Shown: piece after piece, positions 24,798-33,610 of the stretch
How the letters are laid out: each line of letters starts with the position of its first letter
Numbering within the stretch: position 1 is the stretch's first letter
Assembly (NCBI GenBank): GCA_964352985.1
Contig: CAYGUK010000037.1
Span: 1-34,021 of the forward strand
DNA from: CAYGUK01 sp964352985
GTDB taxonomy: Bacteria > Pseudomonadota > Gammaproteobacteria > JAHCLG01
Direction: 5' to 3'
DNA: 34,021 bases
Position numbers and translations under genes: made by a program
The notes under the pieces: model-generated
Database searches by the model: none
What the model was told of the DNA's origin: nothing
Seen by the model: only the letters and a program-made list of their open reading frames with translations

Positions 24798-25283
24798 TTA
24801 TTTAATTAATTCCTTATCTAACATCGGCGCAAATTCTTCTAACATTGCGCGATAAACTTCACGCTTAAATCTTATTACATGATCGACAGGATACCAATAG
24901 CTTACCCATCTCCAACTATCAAATTCTGGTGAATCAGATAAATCTAATCGCAATTTTTGTTCGGAAACTAATAACCGAATTAAATACCAACGTTGCTTTT
25001 GGCCAATACAAAGCGGTTTACGATAATGACGCAACATATTTTTTGGAATTTTGTAATAAAGCCAACGTTTAGAAATCGCAACAATGGAAACATCCTCTTT
25101 TTCTAAACCGATTTCTTCTTTGAGCTCACGATAAAGCGTATCCGTTTCTGTTTCGCCTTCTTGCATACCACCTTGTGGAAATTGCCAGGCATCTTGACCA
25201 ATTCGACGTCCCCAAAATAATTGGTTTTGATTATTGGCAAGGACAATGCCCACATTAGCACGATATCCATTTTCATCAATCAT
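24798..25283 (-). CDS. rppH: RNA pyrophosphohydrolase
   Basis: Removes pyrophosphate from the 5' end of mRNAs and so starts RNase E-dependent decay. The 161-residue protein opens MIDENGYRANVGIVL, an RppH hallmark, and has a full Nudix box from GGMQEGETETD to REL-KEEIGL. Conserved WRWVSYWYPVDHVI follows. I use the ATG at 25281-25283; the frame continues six codons to a TTG, but RppH proteins begin at this ATG. It lies directly before ptsP, and the start is divergent from the FecCD gene. Confidence 0.96.
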   Translation of the reverse strand: MIDENGYRANVGIVLANNQNQLFWGRRIGQDAWQFPQGGMQEGETETDTLYRELKEEIGLEKEDVSIVAISKRWLYYKIPKNMLRHYRKPLCIGQKQRWYLIRLLVSEQKLRLDLSDSPEFDSWRWVSYWYPVDHVIRFKREVYRAMLEEFAPMLDKELIK

Positions 25284-25453
25284 GATAAAACCAAAATACA
25301 ATATTCAACATTAATGCCATTTTTTCATAAAGCGTTTATGGCAGCAATAGACTTGACATGCTTAGAACACGATTCTGTGCTCGTCATTGCTAAATAACGT
25401 GAATCTCTTTACAATCTTGTGCTCATTATCATGACGTCTTAAAGTTATATAAC

Positions 25454-26419
25454 GTGATTTCACGATCAAAACTATTTCTACTATTTTTCATTATCTTAAG
25501 TTTAGCTTGTGGCTTATTCTCGTTACGCGTTGGTAGCGTTAATATTTCATTTCATCAAATGGTAGGTTTATGGCACCACCATGCCAATCGTTCATTACAA
25601 CTTATCTTATGGGATATTAGAATTCCGCGAATTGCGAGTGGCTTTGCCATTGGTGGCATGCTCGCCTTAGCGGGTTGCTTGATGCAAATATTAGTGCAAA
25701 ATCCTTTAGCGGATCCTTATGTGCTTGGTACCTCAGGTGGCGCTTGTGTCGTCGCACTCGTATTTATGTTAATTGGTGTCACGGGTATTTTATTAAACTT
25801 AAGCGCACTCGCTGGGGCATTTTTATCAATGATGTTTATTGTTGCTGTTAACCGTAAGCGTTTTTCTTCAACTCGTTTATTGCTAACCGGAATTGTGATG
25901 GCCAGTGGTTGGGCCGCATTAACGAGCTTCATTTTAACGATTGCGCCGAATAATAAATTACCGTCGATGATTTTTTGGTTATTGGGTGATTTATCTAACG
26001 CAAAAGCGCCGGGGGTTAGTTTTAGTGTTTTACTTATCGCGCTCATTATCGCATTACTCTTTAAAAAACCCTTAGATATTATGCAGCGTGGACAATTAAC
26101 TGCAAAAGCGCAAGGCGTGAACATCAAACAAATTAATACGTTATTATTTTTTCTGGCCTCTACGCTAACAGCTGTTGCAGTGATCAATGCCGGCACCATC
26201 GGATTTGTGGGATTAATTGTGCCTCATCTCTTACGTTTAATAGGTATCACCGATAAAAAATATTTATTTCCTTGTTGTGTTTTATTAGGCGGTAGTCTAT
26301 TAACCCTCGCCGATAGTATCGCACGGATTATAATTTCACCCTTACAATTACCTGTGGGAATAATCACTGCGCTCTTAGGTGTGCCTTTGTTTTTACTTTT
26401 ACTACTTAAGGAAAACTAA
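25454..26419 (+). CDS. FecCD/BtuC-type ABC transporter permease
   Basis: An inner-membrane permease of 321 residues with about ten hydrophobic segments. Family signatures are RIPRIASGFAIGGMLALAG near residues 57-75, NPLADPYVLGTSGGA, and GFVGLIVPHLLRL, the loop that contacts the ATPase. These transporters import iron-siderophores, haem or cobalamin. The start is GTG at 25454; no ATG suits. It overlaps the ATPase gene by one base. No periplasmic binding protein is encoded in the window, so the binding partner must be elsewhere. The substrate is undecided. A CATTATCAT segment upstream hints at Fur control but is a poor match. Confidence 0.9.
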   Translation: MISRSKLFLLFFIILSLACGLFSLRVGSVNISFHQMVGLWHHHANRSLQLILWDIRIPRIASGFAIGGMLALAGCLMQILVQNPLADPYVLGTSGGACVVALVFMLIGVTGILLNLSALAGAFLSMMFIVAVNRKRFSSTRLLLTGIVMASGWAALTSFILTIAPNNKLPSMIFWLLGDLSNAKAPGVSFSVLLIALIIALLFKKPLDIMQRGQLTAKAQGVNIKQINTLLFFLASTLTAVAVINAGTIGFVGLIVPHLLRLIGITDKKYLFPCCVLLGGSLLTLADSIARIIISPLQLPVGIITALLGVPLFLLLLLKEN

Positions 26420-27186
26420 TGGCACCATTACAAATTCATAATTTAACTATTAAAAGACAACAACAATTGATTTGTCAAAATTTAAATATCGATATTAATC
26501 CTGGTGAATGTTGGGTGATTTTAGGTCCTAATGGTGTAGGTAAAACAACACTTTTACAACATGTCGGTGGATTATTAGAAACACATCTTGGCGACATTAA
26601 ATTAAATCATCGTTCTATCTTTTCATACAAAAGAAAACAATTAGCACAAAAAATAGGATTTTTACTTCAACATCACGATATTTTAATGCCAGCAGAAGTT
26701 CATGAAACTGTTTTATCTGGGCGATATCCTCATGTTAATCTTTTTCAACCTTATAATGATATCGATCTTAAAATTGTCGAACAATTAATGGCTGAATTTG
26801 ATTTAACCTCACTGAAAAAAAGACTTTTAACAGAATTATCAGGCGGTGAATTACAACGCACGATGATTGCAACCGTCTTTGCGCAAACACCAGATTATTA
26901 TTTACTCGATGAACCCAACAATCATTTAGATTTACATTATCAAATTAAATTATTTCGTTATCTAAAAACTCAATTAACAAACAATAAAAGTATCCTCATG
27001 ACGTTACAAGATATTAATCTTGCTACCATGATAGCGAGTCACTTAATTCTTATCCAACATAATGGCTACATTATCACGGGATTACGCGATGACGTGTTAA
27101 ATGAAACAAATTTATCAGACTTATATCAACAAGCTTTAAAAAAAGTCACTATCGAAAACCGCTCATTATGGTATGTTGATTTTTAG
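26419..27186 (+). CDS. FecE/BtuD/HmuV-type ABC transporter ATPase
   Basis: A 255-residue cytoplasmic ATPase that partners the permease directly upstream. Walker A is GPNGVGKTTL, the Q-loop is in GFLLQHHD, the ABC signature LSGGELQR, Walker B YYLLDEPNNHLDL, and the switch His is replaced by Gln-Asp in LMTLQDINLA. In this family the H-loop normally reads HDLN or HDIN, so the Gln at that place is unusual, though the rest of the ATPase core is intact. It begins inside the permease stop codon, so the two are coupled. Confidence 0.9.
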   Translation: MAPLQIHNLTIKRQQQLICQNLNIDINPGECWVILGPNGVGKTTLLQHVGGLLETHLGDIKLNHRSIFSYKRKQLAQKIGFLLQHHDILMPAEVHETVLSGRYPHVNLFQPYNDIDLKIVEQLMAEFDLTSLKKRLLTELSGGELQRTMIATVFAQTPDYYLLDEPNNHLDLHYQIKLFRYLKTQLTNNKSILMTLQDINLATMIASHLILIQHNGYIITGLRDDVLNETNLSDLYQQALKKVTIENRSLWYVDF

Positions 27187-27283
27187 AAAATAACATAGTT
27201 ATAAATTAAGATTAAATTTGCACTCTGTTGAATAACATCTTATGGTATACGCTTTAATTTATAGATGACATGAGCAACCCTTT

Positions 27284-29245
27284 ATGACAAATCGATTAGC
27301 CAATAGCCAAAGCCCTTATTTAGAGCAGCATGCGCAAAATCCCGTTGATTGGTATCCGTGGGGTGAAGAAGCACTCGAATGCGCTCGGAAACAAAACAAA
27401 CCTATTTTACTCTCTATCGGTTATAGTGCGTGCCATTGGTGTCATGTCATGGCGCACGAAAGTTTTGAAGATGAAGCGACAGCCGCGCTCATGAATCATC
27501 ATTTTATTAATATTAAAGTAGATCGAGAACAACGCCCTGACTTAGATAAAATTTATCAAACTGCGCACTATATTATTAGCGAACAAAGTGGTGGATGGCC
27601 GCTGACGATTTTTTTAAATCCGCATGATTTAATGCCATTTTACAGTGGCACTTATTTTCCAATTGAACCGCGTTATGGTATCCCTGGATTTAAAAACTTA
27701 TTACAGGAGTTATCCGATTTTTATCATCAAAATACTGATAAATTACAAATTCACCGACAACAATTACAAAATGTGTTTGCGGCTATTGACAATAATCAAC
27801 AATCCGATGAAGACATTAATTTATCGGTTATCAATTCTGCTATCGATGCCATTATGTCTCAACACGATAGAATTTATGGCGGTTTTGGTCAGGCACCAAA
27901 ATTTCCTCATGTCAGTGATTTAGAATTTTTAATATTAACAAAAAATGAAAATATTGCGTTATTTACTTTGACTAAAATGGCTAGAGGTGGAATCTTTGAT
28001 CATTTATCCGGTGGTTTTTATCGTTATTCTACTGATCAGTTTTGGCAGATTCCTCATTTTGAAAAAATGCTTTATGATAATGGCTTACTCCTTTATTTAT
28101 ATTCCTATGCTTCATTATTTGATCATCAACTAAAACCTGTCGTCAAAAAAACAGCAAATTGGATTATCTCACAAATGCAAGATCCCAAAGGGGGATTTTA
28201 CGCTAGCATCGATGCTGATAGCGAAGGTATCGAAGGAAAATATTACACTTTTACCGATGAAGAATTAGATCAATTGCTGAATGCTAAAGAATACCAAGTT
28301 GCAGCTGAATATTTTGGTTTTTCTGAATCGCCAAATTTTGAACACGCATATCATTTTTATCAACACGATGACATCAAAGATATTTCATATAAATATGCTA
28401 TTAGCATTGATGAAGTCCAGCAAACCTTAGAATCTGCAATTGTAAAATTACAACAAAAACGCAGTCAACGCATTCCGCCATTGTGCGATCAAAAGTTATT
28501 AATTTCTTGGAATGGATTAATGATTAAAGGTCTCGCTTCTGCTGGGAAAATATTAAAAAATTCAACATTCATATCGAGTGCAAAAAAAGCATTAGACTAC
28601 ATAAAAAAATCCTGCTGGGATGGCAGTGTATTATATTGTGATCATGCTATTTTTTTGGATGATTACGTTTTTTTAATTGATGCAATCTTCGAATATTTGC
28701 AAGCGGAATGGAATACTGATTATTTAAATTGGGCATGTGCGTTGACAAATAGTTTAATCGAAAATTTTTATGATGATGATAGAGGTGGTTTTTATTTTAC
28801 AAGTCATCAACACGAACAATTAATTTCTCGTCCTAAACCATTACAAGATGAGTCCATCCCAGCAGGTAATGCTATTGCAGCGCGTGTTTTGATTAAACTC
28901 GGTTACTTACTCGGCGAAACGACTTATCTCGATTTAGCAATTGAAACCATTAAAATTGCGTGGAACCAAATCAATCGAATTCCACAAGCTCATTCAAGTT
29001 TTTTATCTGCCATCACAGAATATTTAACACCTATCCCTATTTATATTTTACGTGGCCAAGAAAATATCATTAAAGAAAAAAGTGAAGAAATATTACAGCG
29101 CGATAATCTTCGCCAAATTATTTTTGCCATAAGTGATGAAATCAACGACTTACCACCTTCACTCCAGCAAAAGGTTGCCAATAAAAATCAATGCATGATA
29201 TATAAATGCAGCGGTATGAAATGTGAACTTGTCGAAAATGGATAA
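27284..29245 (+). CDS. YyaL/DUF255 thioredoxin-domain protein
   Basis: A 653-residue protein of the widespread DUF255 (spermatogenesis-associated 20-like) family. Residues 1-160 form a thioredoxin fold with C50 and C53 in ACHWCHVMAHESFED. The rest is an alpha/alpha-barrel related to N-acylglucosamine 2-epimerase and mannose-processing enzymes (GGFYRYSTDQFW, HFEKMLYDN, SIDADSEG). The enzymatic role is unknown throughout the family. The full length and all hallmark segments are intact. It is followed by ubiA with an eight-base overlap, suggesting co-transcription. No signal peptide, so probably cytoplasmic. Confidence 0.93.
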   Translation: MTNRLANSQSPYLEQHAQNPVDWYPWGEEALECARKQNKPILLSIGYSACHWCHVMAHESFEDEATAALMNHHFINIKVDREQRPDLDKIYQTAHYIISEQSGGWPLTIFLNPHDLMPFYSGTYFPIEPRYGIPGFKNLLQELSDFYHQNTDKLQIHRQQLQNVFAAIDNNQQSDEDINLSVINSAIDAIMSQHDRIYGGFGQAPKFPHVSDLEFLILTKNENIALFTLTKMARGGIFDHLSGGFYRYSTDQFWQIPHFEKMLYDNGLLLYLYSYASLFDHQLKPVVKKTANWIISQMQDPKGGFYASIDADSEGIEGKYYTFTDEELDQLLNAKEYQVAAEYFGFSESPNFEHAYHFYQHDDIKDISYKYAISIDEVQQTLESAIVKLQQKRSQRIPPLCDQKLLISWNGLMIKGLASAGKILKNSTFISSAKKALDYIKKSCWDGSVLYCDHAIFLDDYVFLIDAIFEYLQAEWNTDYLNWACALTNSLIENFYDDDRGGFYFTSHQHEQLISRPKPLQDESIPAGNAIAARVLIKLGYLLGETTYLDLAIETIKIAWNQINRIPQAHSSFLSAITEYLTPIPIYILRGQENIIKEKSEEILQRDNLRQIIFAISDEINDLPPSLQQKVANKNQCMIYKCSGMKCELVENG

Positions 29246-30089
29246 ATTAAAACAATACGCTTTACTCATTAGACTAAATAAACCCATTGGCATTTATTTA
29301 TTGTTATGGCCAACATTATGGGCGTTATGGATAGCCAGTCATGGTCACCCACCTTTAATGATATCACTCGTCTTTGTTATCGGTGTTTTTTTAATGCGCT
29401 CAGCAGGCTGTGCGATTAATGATTTTGCCGATCGCGATTTTGATCCTCATGTGACACGGACAAAAACCAGACCTATCGCCAGTAAAAAAATAAAAGCGTA
29501 CGAAGCCTTAATTATTTTCATAAGTTTTTCACTTATTGCTTTTTTGTTGGTGGTCTTTTTTTTAAATCGCTATGCGCTTTATCTTTCCTTTTTTGGCGTC
29601 ATGATTACGTTTATTTATCCATTTGTAAAACGTTATTCTCATTTGCCGCAAATCGTTTTAGGTGCGGCATTTTCATGGGGGATCCCAATGGCATTTGCCA
29701 GCATCAATAATCATATTGATTTTGCTGCTTGGTTAATTTTCATCACCGCCGTCATTTGGCCAGTCATTTACGATACTTTTTATGCGATGTCAGATAGAGA
29801 AGATGATTTAAGTATCGGCGTAAAATCCAGTGCGATTTTTTTCGGGCAACATGATCGCTTGATAACCGCCCTACTGCAAGTTTGTTTTTTTTGTTTACTA
29901 CTTATTGTTTCGTTAATTTATCATTTCAATTTTTATTTTTATCTTTGTTTTTCAGTGGCAATAATATTTAGTATTTATCAACAATATTTAATCAAACATC
30001 GTGAACGACAATTATGTTTTCAAGCGTTCTTAAATAATAATTGGGTTGGCTTATTTATTTTTATTGGCATTGTTTTAAATTATCTTTAA
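29238..30089 (+). CDS. ubiA: 4-hydroxybenzoate polyprenyltransferase
   Basis: Joins the polyprenyl tail to 4-hydroxybenzoate, an early membrane-bound step of ubiquinone synthesis. The 283-residue protein has seven or more membrane segments and both Asp-rich Mg-diphosphate motifs: NDFADRDFD and YAMSDREDD. The segment RLNKPIGIYLLLWPTLWALW is a UbiA hallmark. The preferred start is the ATG at 29238; a GTG at 29223 would add five residues. It overlaps the end of the DUF255 gene by eight bases. ubiC (chorismate lyase) is not in the window. Confidence 0.94.
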   Translation: MDKLKQYALLIRLNKPIGIYLLLWPTLWALWIASHGHPPLMISLVFVIGVFLMRSAGCAINDFADRDFDPHVTRTKTRPIASKKIKAYEALIIFISFSLIAFLLVVFFLNRYALYLSFFGVMITFIYPFVKRYSHLPQIVLGAAFSWGIPMAFASINNHIDFAAWLIFITAVIWPVIYDTFYAMSDREDDLSIGVKSSAIFFGQHDRLITALLQVCFFCLLLIVSLIYHFNFYFYLCFSVAIIFSIYQQYLIKHRERQLCFQAFLNNNWVGLFIFIGIVLNYL

Positions 30090-30165
30090 ACATGTAACGT
30101 CAATACAGAATAATTCAAATCGGATCAAATCTTTATATTCGATATTTTTTTACTTTTAATTTTCA

Positions 30166-30171
30166 TATAAT
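30166..30171 (+). promoter_or_regulatory. Candidate -10 box for dapB
   Basis: A perfect TATAAT lies 34 bases before the dapB ATG, within an AT-rich gap after ubiA. No clear -35 stands at 16-18 bases, so it is only a candidate. The ribosome site before dapB is GAAGGAAGAAAAC. Confidence 0.4.
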
Positions 30172-30204
30172 ACGGAAAGTTTTATTTGCAAGAAGGAAGA
30201 AAAC

Positions 30205-30936
30205 ATGGCAATTCGAGTTATTGTTAATGGTGCTAAAGGTCGCATGGGTCGCGTAACTTGTCGAGCTGTCGATAAACACCCCAATTTGGAATTAGTGGGC
30301 AGTGCTAGCACTAAAGATAATATCGAAAAAATGATCCGCTCGAATAACGCCGATGTTGTCATTGACTTTACTCAACCTGACTGTGTTTATGAAAATTTTC
30401 TAAAAATTATAAATGCAGGTGCAAGACCTGTAATTGGCACATCAGGATTATCTTCAGTACAAATTGATCAACTTAAGCAACAATGTGATGAATTTAAAAC
30501 AGGCGCTATCATCGCGCCGAATTTTTCTATTGGTGCAGTGCTTATGATGCGCTTTGCGAAAATTGCTGGTCAATATTATAAAAATGCTGAAATTATCGAA
30601 ATGCATCACGATAATAAGCTCGATGCCCCGAGTGGCACAGCCATTAAAACAGCTGAATTAATGGCCGAAACACTGACCGAAATTCAACATAATGAACAAG
30701 CGGTCGAAACATTAAGTGGTGCGCGTGGTGCCTCTAAATTTGATATTCCCATTCATTCCGTACGCTTACCCGGTCTTGTTGCACATCAACTTGTGATATT
30801 TGGAGGCCAGGGTGAAACATTAACTCTCAGACATGATTCCATGACGCGAGAATCTTTTATGCCCGGTGTTTGTCTTGCTTGTGAAAAAGTCGTCGAATTA
30901 CACCATTTAATTTATGGCTTAGAACATTTAGTGTAA
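30205..30936 (+). CDS. dapB: 4-hydroxy-tetrahydrodipicolinate reductase
   Basis: NAD(P)H-dependent reduction in the diaminopimelate/lysine pathway, needed for peptidoglycan. The 243-residue protein starts with a nucleotide-binding motif VIVNGAKGRMG. The catalytic His pair and Lys are in MHHDNKLDAPSGTA, where the usual Arg-His/His-Arg after the His pair is Asp-Asn. The C-terminal domain has FGGQGETLTLRHDS and ends in the tetramer region MPGVCLACEKVV. Length is slightly short of E. coli's 273 but all key segments are present. It stands alone, not in a lysine operon. Confidence 0.95.
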   Translation: MAIRVIVNGAKGRMGRVTCRAVDKHPNLELVGSASTKDNIEKMIRSNNADVVIDFTQPDCVYENFLKIINAGARPVIGTSGLSSVQIDQLKQQCDEFKTGAIIAPNFSIGAVLMMRFAKIAGQYYKNAEIIEMHHDNKLDAPSGTAIKTAELMAETLTEIQHNEQAVETLSGARGASKFDIPIHSVRLPGLVAHQLVIFGGQGETLTLRHDSMTRESFMPGVCLACEKVVELHHLIYGLEHLV

Positions 30937-31065
30937 ATTTAGACTATACTTACATTTCTGATGTTAAAATGTTCGAGGCAAATCACGCTGAACAACGTTA
31001 AATTCTTTTAGATAATCAAAGTCGATTACAGTACAATAAGCAAAACTTGTAATAATGAGACAGTC

Positions 31066-32196
31066 ATGAAAAAGATTCATTGGGTTAACACATTATTTTT
31101 AACAATTACACCTATTGTTGGCATAACAGGATTAATCACCCTGATTTGCCTAGATTTATTTACTTGGCAAACTGCACTATTTGCGATGATTTTTGCCTAT
31201 ATCAATGGCTTATGTATTACTGCTGGCTATCATCGACTTTTCTCGCATAAAAGTTATCAAGCCCATTGGTCAGTTCGATTATTTTTTCTGCTTTTTGGTG
31301 CGGCCACGTTTGAAGGCAGTGCGCTTGATTGGTGCGCTGATCATCGTGATCATCATAAATATACCGATACGAATAAAGATCCTTATAATATCAATCAAGG
31401 TTTTTGGTACGCCCATATTGGTTGGTTAATTTTTTATAATCCATCTCGTCGTAACCTACAAAATGTCACGGATTTATCGCAAGATAGACTTGTTAGATTA
31501 CAACATCGTTTCTATCCCTATATTGCAATTTTCATGGGATTTATTGTTCCAACTCTCATTTGCACGTTATGGGGTGATGCCCTCGGGGGATTACTCATTG
31601 CCGGTGCTTTTCGTATTTCTATCGAACAACACTTTACGTTTTTTATAAATTCAGTCAGCCACTATTTTGGTAAAAGACCTTATAGTAAAGAAGAAACGGC
31701 AAGAGATAATTGGTTTGCCGCATTTTTAACTTTCGGTGAAGGCTATCATAACTTCCATCACAAATTTCCCATTGATTATCGCAATGGTATAAAACTCTAC
31801 CATTGGGATCCAACGAAATGGTTGATTCGTGCTTTAGCTTTCTTAGGACTAGCAAAAAACCTACGACGCATAAATACCCAACGTATTATTAAATTACGTT
31901 TAGAAACTGATTTGAGTCTCGTTAAACAAATAATTATTAACAGTTCTAATGATATGAAAGAAAATTTAGTCAAGTCTATGCAAGGCATCTATAACTCCGT
32001 TTTGCAAAAACTCGCACACTTTGAAGAATTAGAAAAACATTATAAAGAATTAAAAAGATCAAACATGCAAAAAATGCATGATAAACTTGATCAATATCGT
32101 CAACAATTACGCATGACAAAATTAGAATTAAAAGAATTACTCTCCCATTGGGCGCAATGTCGACAAAATCTATTAAATACTGTCATGACTGAATAA
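31066..32196 (+). CDS. Acyl-CoA/lipid desaturase (delta-9 type) with long C-terminal tail
   Basis: A 376-residue membrane di-iron desaturase. The three His boxes are HRLFSH, DHRDHHKY and EGYHNFHHKFP, and four hydrophobic segments flank them in the usual order. It introduces a double bond into fatty acyl chains for membrane fluidity; the electron donor is not visible. The catalytic part ends near residue 265. The last 110 residues are charged and predicted helical (EELEKHYKELKRSNMQKM), longer than in typical bacterial enzymes of this class. Its own promoter should lie in the 129-base gap after dapB. Confidence 0.88.
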   Translation: MKKIHWVNTLFLTITPIVGITGLITLICLDLFTWQTALFAMIFAYINGLCITAGYHRLFSHKSYQAHWSVRLFFLLFGAATFEGSALDWCADHRDHHKYTDTNKDPYNINQGFWYAHIGWLIFYNPSRRNLQNVTDLSQDRLVRLQHRFYPYIAIFMGFIVPTLICTLWGDALGGLLIAGAFRISIEQHFTFFINSVSHYFGKRPYSKEETARDNWFAAFLTFGEGYHNFHHKFPIDYRNGIKLYHWDPTKWLIRALAFLGLAKNLRRINTQRIIKLRLETDLSLVKQIIINSSNDMKENLVKSMQGIYNSVLQKLAHFEELEKHYKELKRSNMQKMHDKLDQYRQQLRMTKLELKELLSHWAQCRQNLLNTVMTE

Positions 32197-32222
32197 ATCA
32201 CTTTATGCCTTTACGATAAAAT

Positions 32223-32239
32223 AAGCTAAGTTAGCTTTT
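32223..32239 (+). terminator. Weak candidate terminator of the desaturase gene
   Basis: Six-base stem AAGCTA / TAGCTT with a three-base loop and a four-T run. The stem is short and AT-rich, so efficiency would be low. Confidence 0.3.
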
Positions 32240-32487
32240 GGAAAGTTCAACTTATTATTTACATAGTCTATTAACGAGTTATCAAAAAAATTATATTGAT
32301 TACTATATGAAAATTATTATTTAGTCTTTATTGTTTACTTTAGAGTGTGATACTTAACTCGGATTTTTATTTTGATCACAATGAAATTATCGATTAGGCT
32401 TTTAGTTTCATTAATTTCAAATGAGCGGATTATTGAGCTAATAAACTAGTGTATAAAGTCCCGGTTAAAGTAGTATCGATAGATTCG

Positions 32488-32493
32488 TATAAT
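32488..32493 (+). promoter_or_regulatory. Candidate -10 box for the 256-residue orphan
   Basis: Perfect TATAAT 38 bases before the ATG at 32532; the -35 (TTAAAG, 17-base spacer) matches consensus at only three positions. Confidence 0.35.
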
Positions 32494-32531
32494 ACAGCAC
32501 TGCCGATAATTATAATCATGGAAAAATTTAA

Positions 32532-33302
32532 ATGCTCACTATAATAATTAGATTCGAAGATATTATGCTAAGTAATTCGCTAAAAACGCTACGGGCAGCA
32601 TTAGGCGAAAGCTTAAGCCCAACCTCAAAAGAAACTTATTTAAAAGTACGAACTCATGGGCTGACATATGCTTATCAGCCTAAAATAAATGGTGGTGTAG
32701 AATATATTAAGAGGCTGATTGCTGTTAAATGTAAATTTGAAAATAATGAGGATTCGAACCGGCTACAAGAACTGAGAGAAAGCATATCCACATTAATTTA
32801 TGGCAAAAATCATTTTCGAGAATTTAGAAATCGACACATAATTTCCTTCATACGACAAGCACTGCAAAGTGATTGTGATGTGATTATCATGGGCTATGAA
32901 CGAGAATGCCTAATGAGAGCCTTATTAACTAATGACTGTCAAAATGATTTCCCACAATTGACGGACGAGGAAATTAACAAAATTACCTTTTATGATCGAG
33001 GATACATGAAATCGAAAGATTATCCATCTAACTCATTAATGACACAATTGCTACAAATGATTATTGATAATACTGAGCCTTCTCATAACTTATACTACTT
33101 TGATTCTAATGCTACTGAAGTTCAAAACTGTGAAAATTTAAGAGTCAGAAGGCATGATCAACTTATTTGTTATCATGTTAATAATAATTGGGAAGAAGTT
33201 ATAATAAATGTGCTTAATCACATAAAAGATATACAAGCTGCGCAAAGCTTAACGTCAATAATAACTGAGTTCAACGCATTGAGACAAAATCCAATGAGAT
33301 GA
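32532..33302 (+). CDS. Unrecognised 256-residue protein
   Basis: I do not recognise this protein. It has no signal peptide and no membrane segment and is mixed alpha/beta, with polar content. Two stretches look like strand-then-loop units of a Rossmann-type fold: CDVIIMGYERE (about 115-125) and LYYFDSNATEV (about 188-198), the latter resembling the late Asp-containing strand of HAD-like phosphatases, though no motif I is visible. The start could also be the ATG eleven codons in (MLSNSLKTL). Orphan genes of this type, one per transcript and beside other orphans, are common among secreted effectors in Legionellales, but nothing here proves secretion. Confidence 0.6.
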   Translation: MLTIIIRFEDIMLSNSLKTLRAALGESLSPTSKETYLKVRTHGLTYAYQPKINGGVEYIKRLIAVKCKFENNEDSNRLQELRESISTLIYGKNHFREFRNRHIISFIRQALQSDCDVIIMGYERECLMRALLTNDCQNDFPQLTDEEINKITFYDRGYMKSKDYPSNSLMTQLLQMIIDNTEPSHNLYYFDSNATEVQNCENLRVRRHDQLICYHVNNNWEEVIINVLNHIKDIQAAQSLTSIITEFNALRQNPMR

Positions 33303-33610
33303 AATTCATGTTATTCCCTAAATATAACCCCTACAAGAAAATATCTGTAAAATGAAACTATTCGAAACCTATAAATGCCATAAGATTAATCCCTATGATT
33401 TGGTCTGCGATGTGTTAACCCGGTTACTGTTAATATCTAGGCATCAACGACAAACTAATATAAAACAAACTCTCTCATTCTGTTCTAATTAATTCATCTT
33501 TTGAAAAATAAGTAATCTTTCCACCACGATTTAAAGAGTGTACTGAAGGTAGATTTTATATCACATTAACTAAAAAATGTGTCGACAATTTATAAGATGA
33601 AAAAAAATTT
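33303..33610. other. Gap with a possible short or degraded gene
   Basis: 308 bases. A 46-codon plus-strand frame (33352-33492, starting MKLFETYKCHKINPYDLV) has no good ribosome site. A second open stretch without a start follows at about 33511-33597 in a different frame (ending KKCVDNL and stop). Together they look like a possible decayed gene or chance frames in AT-rich DNA; I cannot tell which. No RNA gene or repeat seen. Confidence 0.3.

Larger units (their letters stand above)
32197..32531. other. Gene-free gap after the desaturase
   Basis: 335 bases with no convincing gene. A short stem AAGCTA-AGT-TAGCTT followed by TT (32223-32239) may terminate the desaturase transcript. A perfect TATAAT at 32488-32493, with a poor TTAAAG 17 bases upstream, is the best promoter candidate for the next gene. 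The middle is AT-rich and without visible structure. Confidence 0.4.

Noticed and set aside
25420..25436. Fur box before the FecCD gene
   Set aside because: CATTATCAT resembles half of the consensus, but the full 19-base palindrome is not there.
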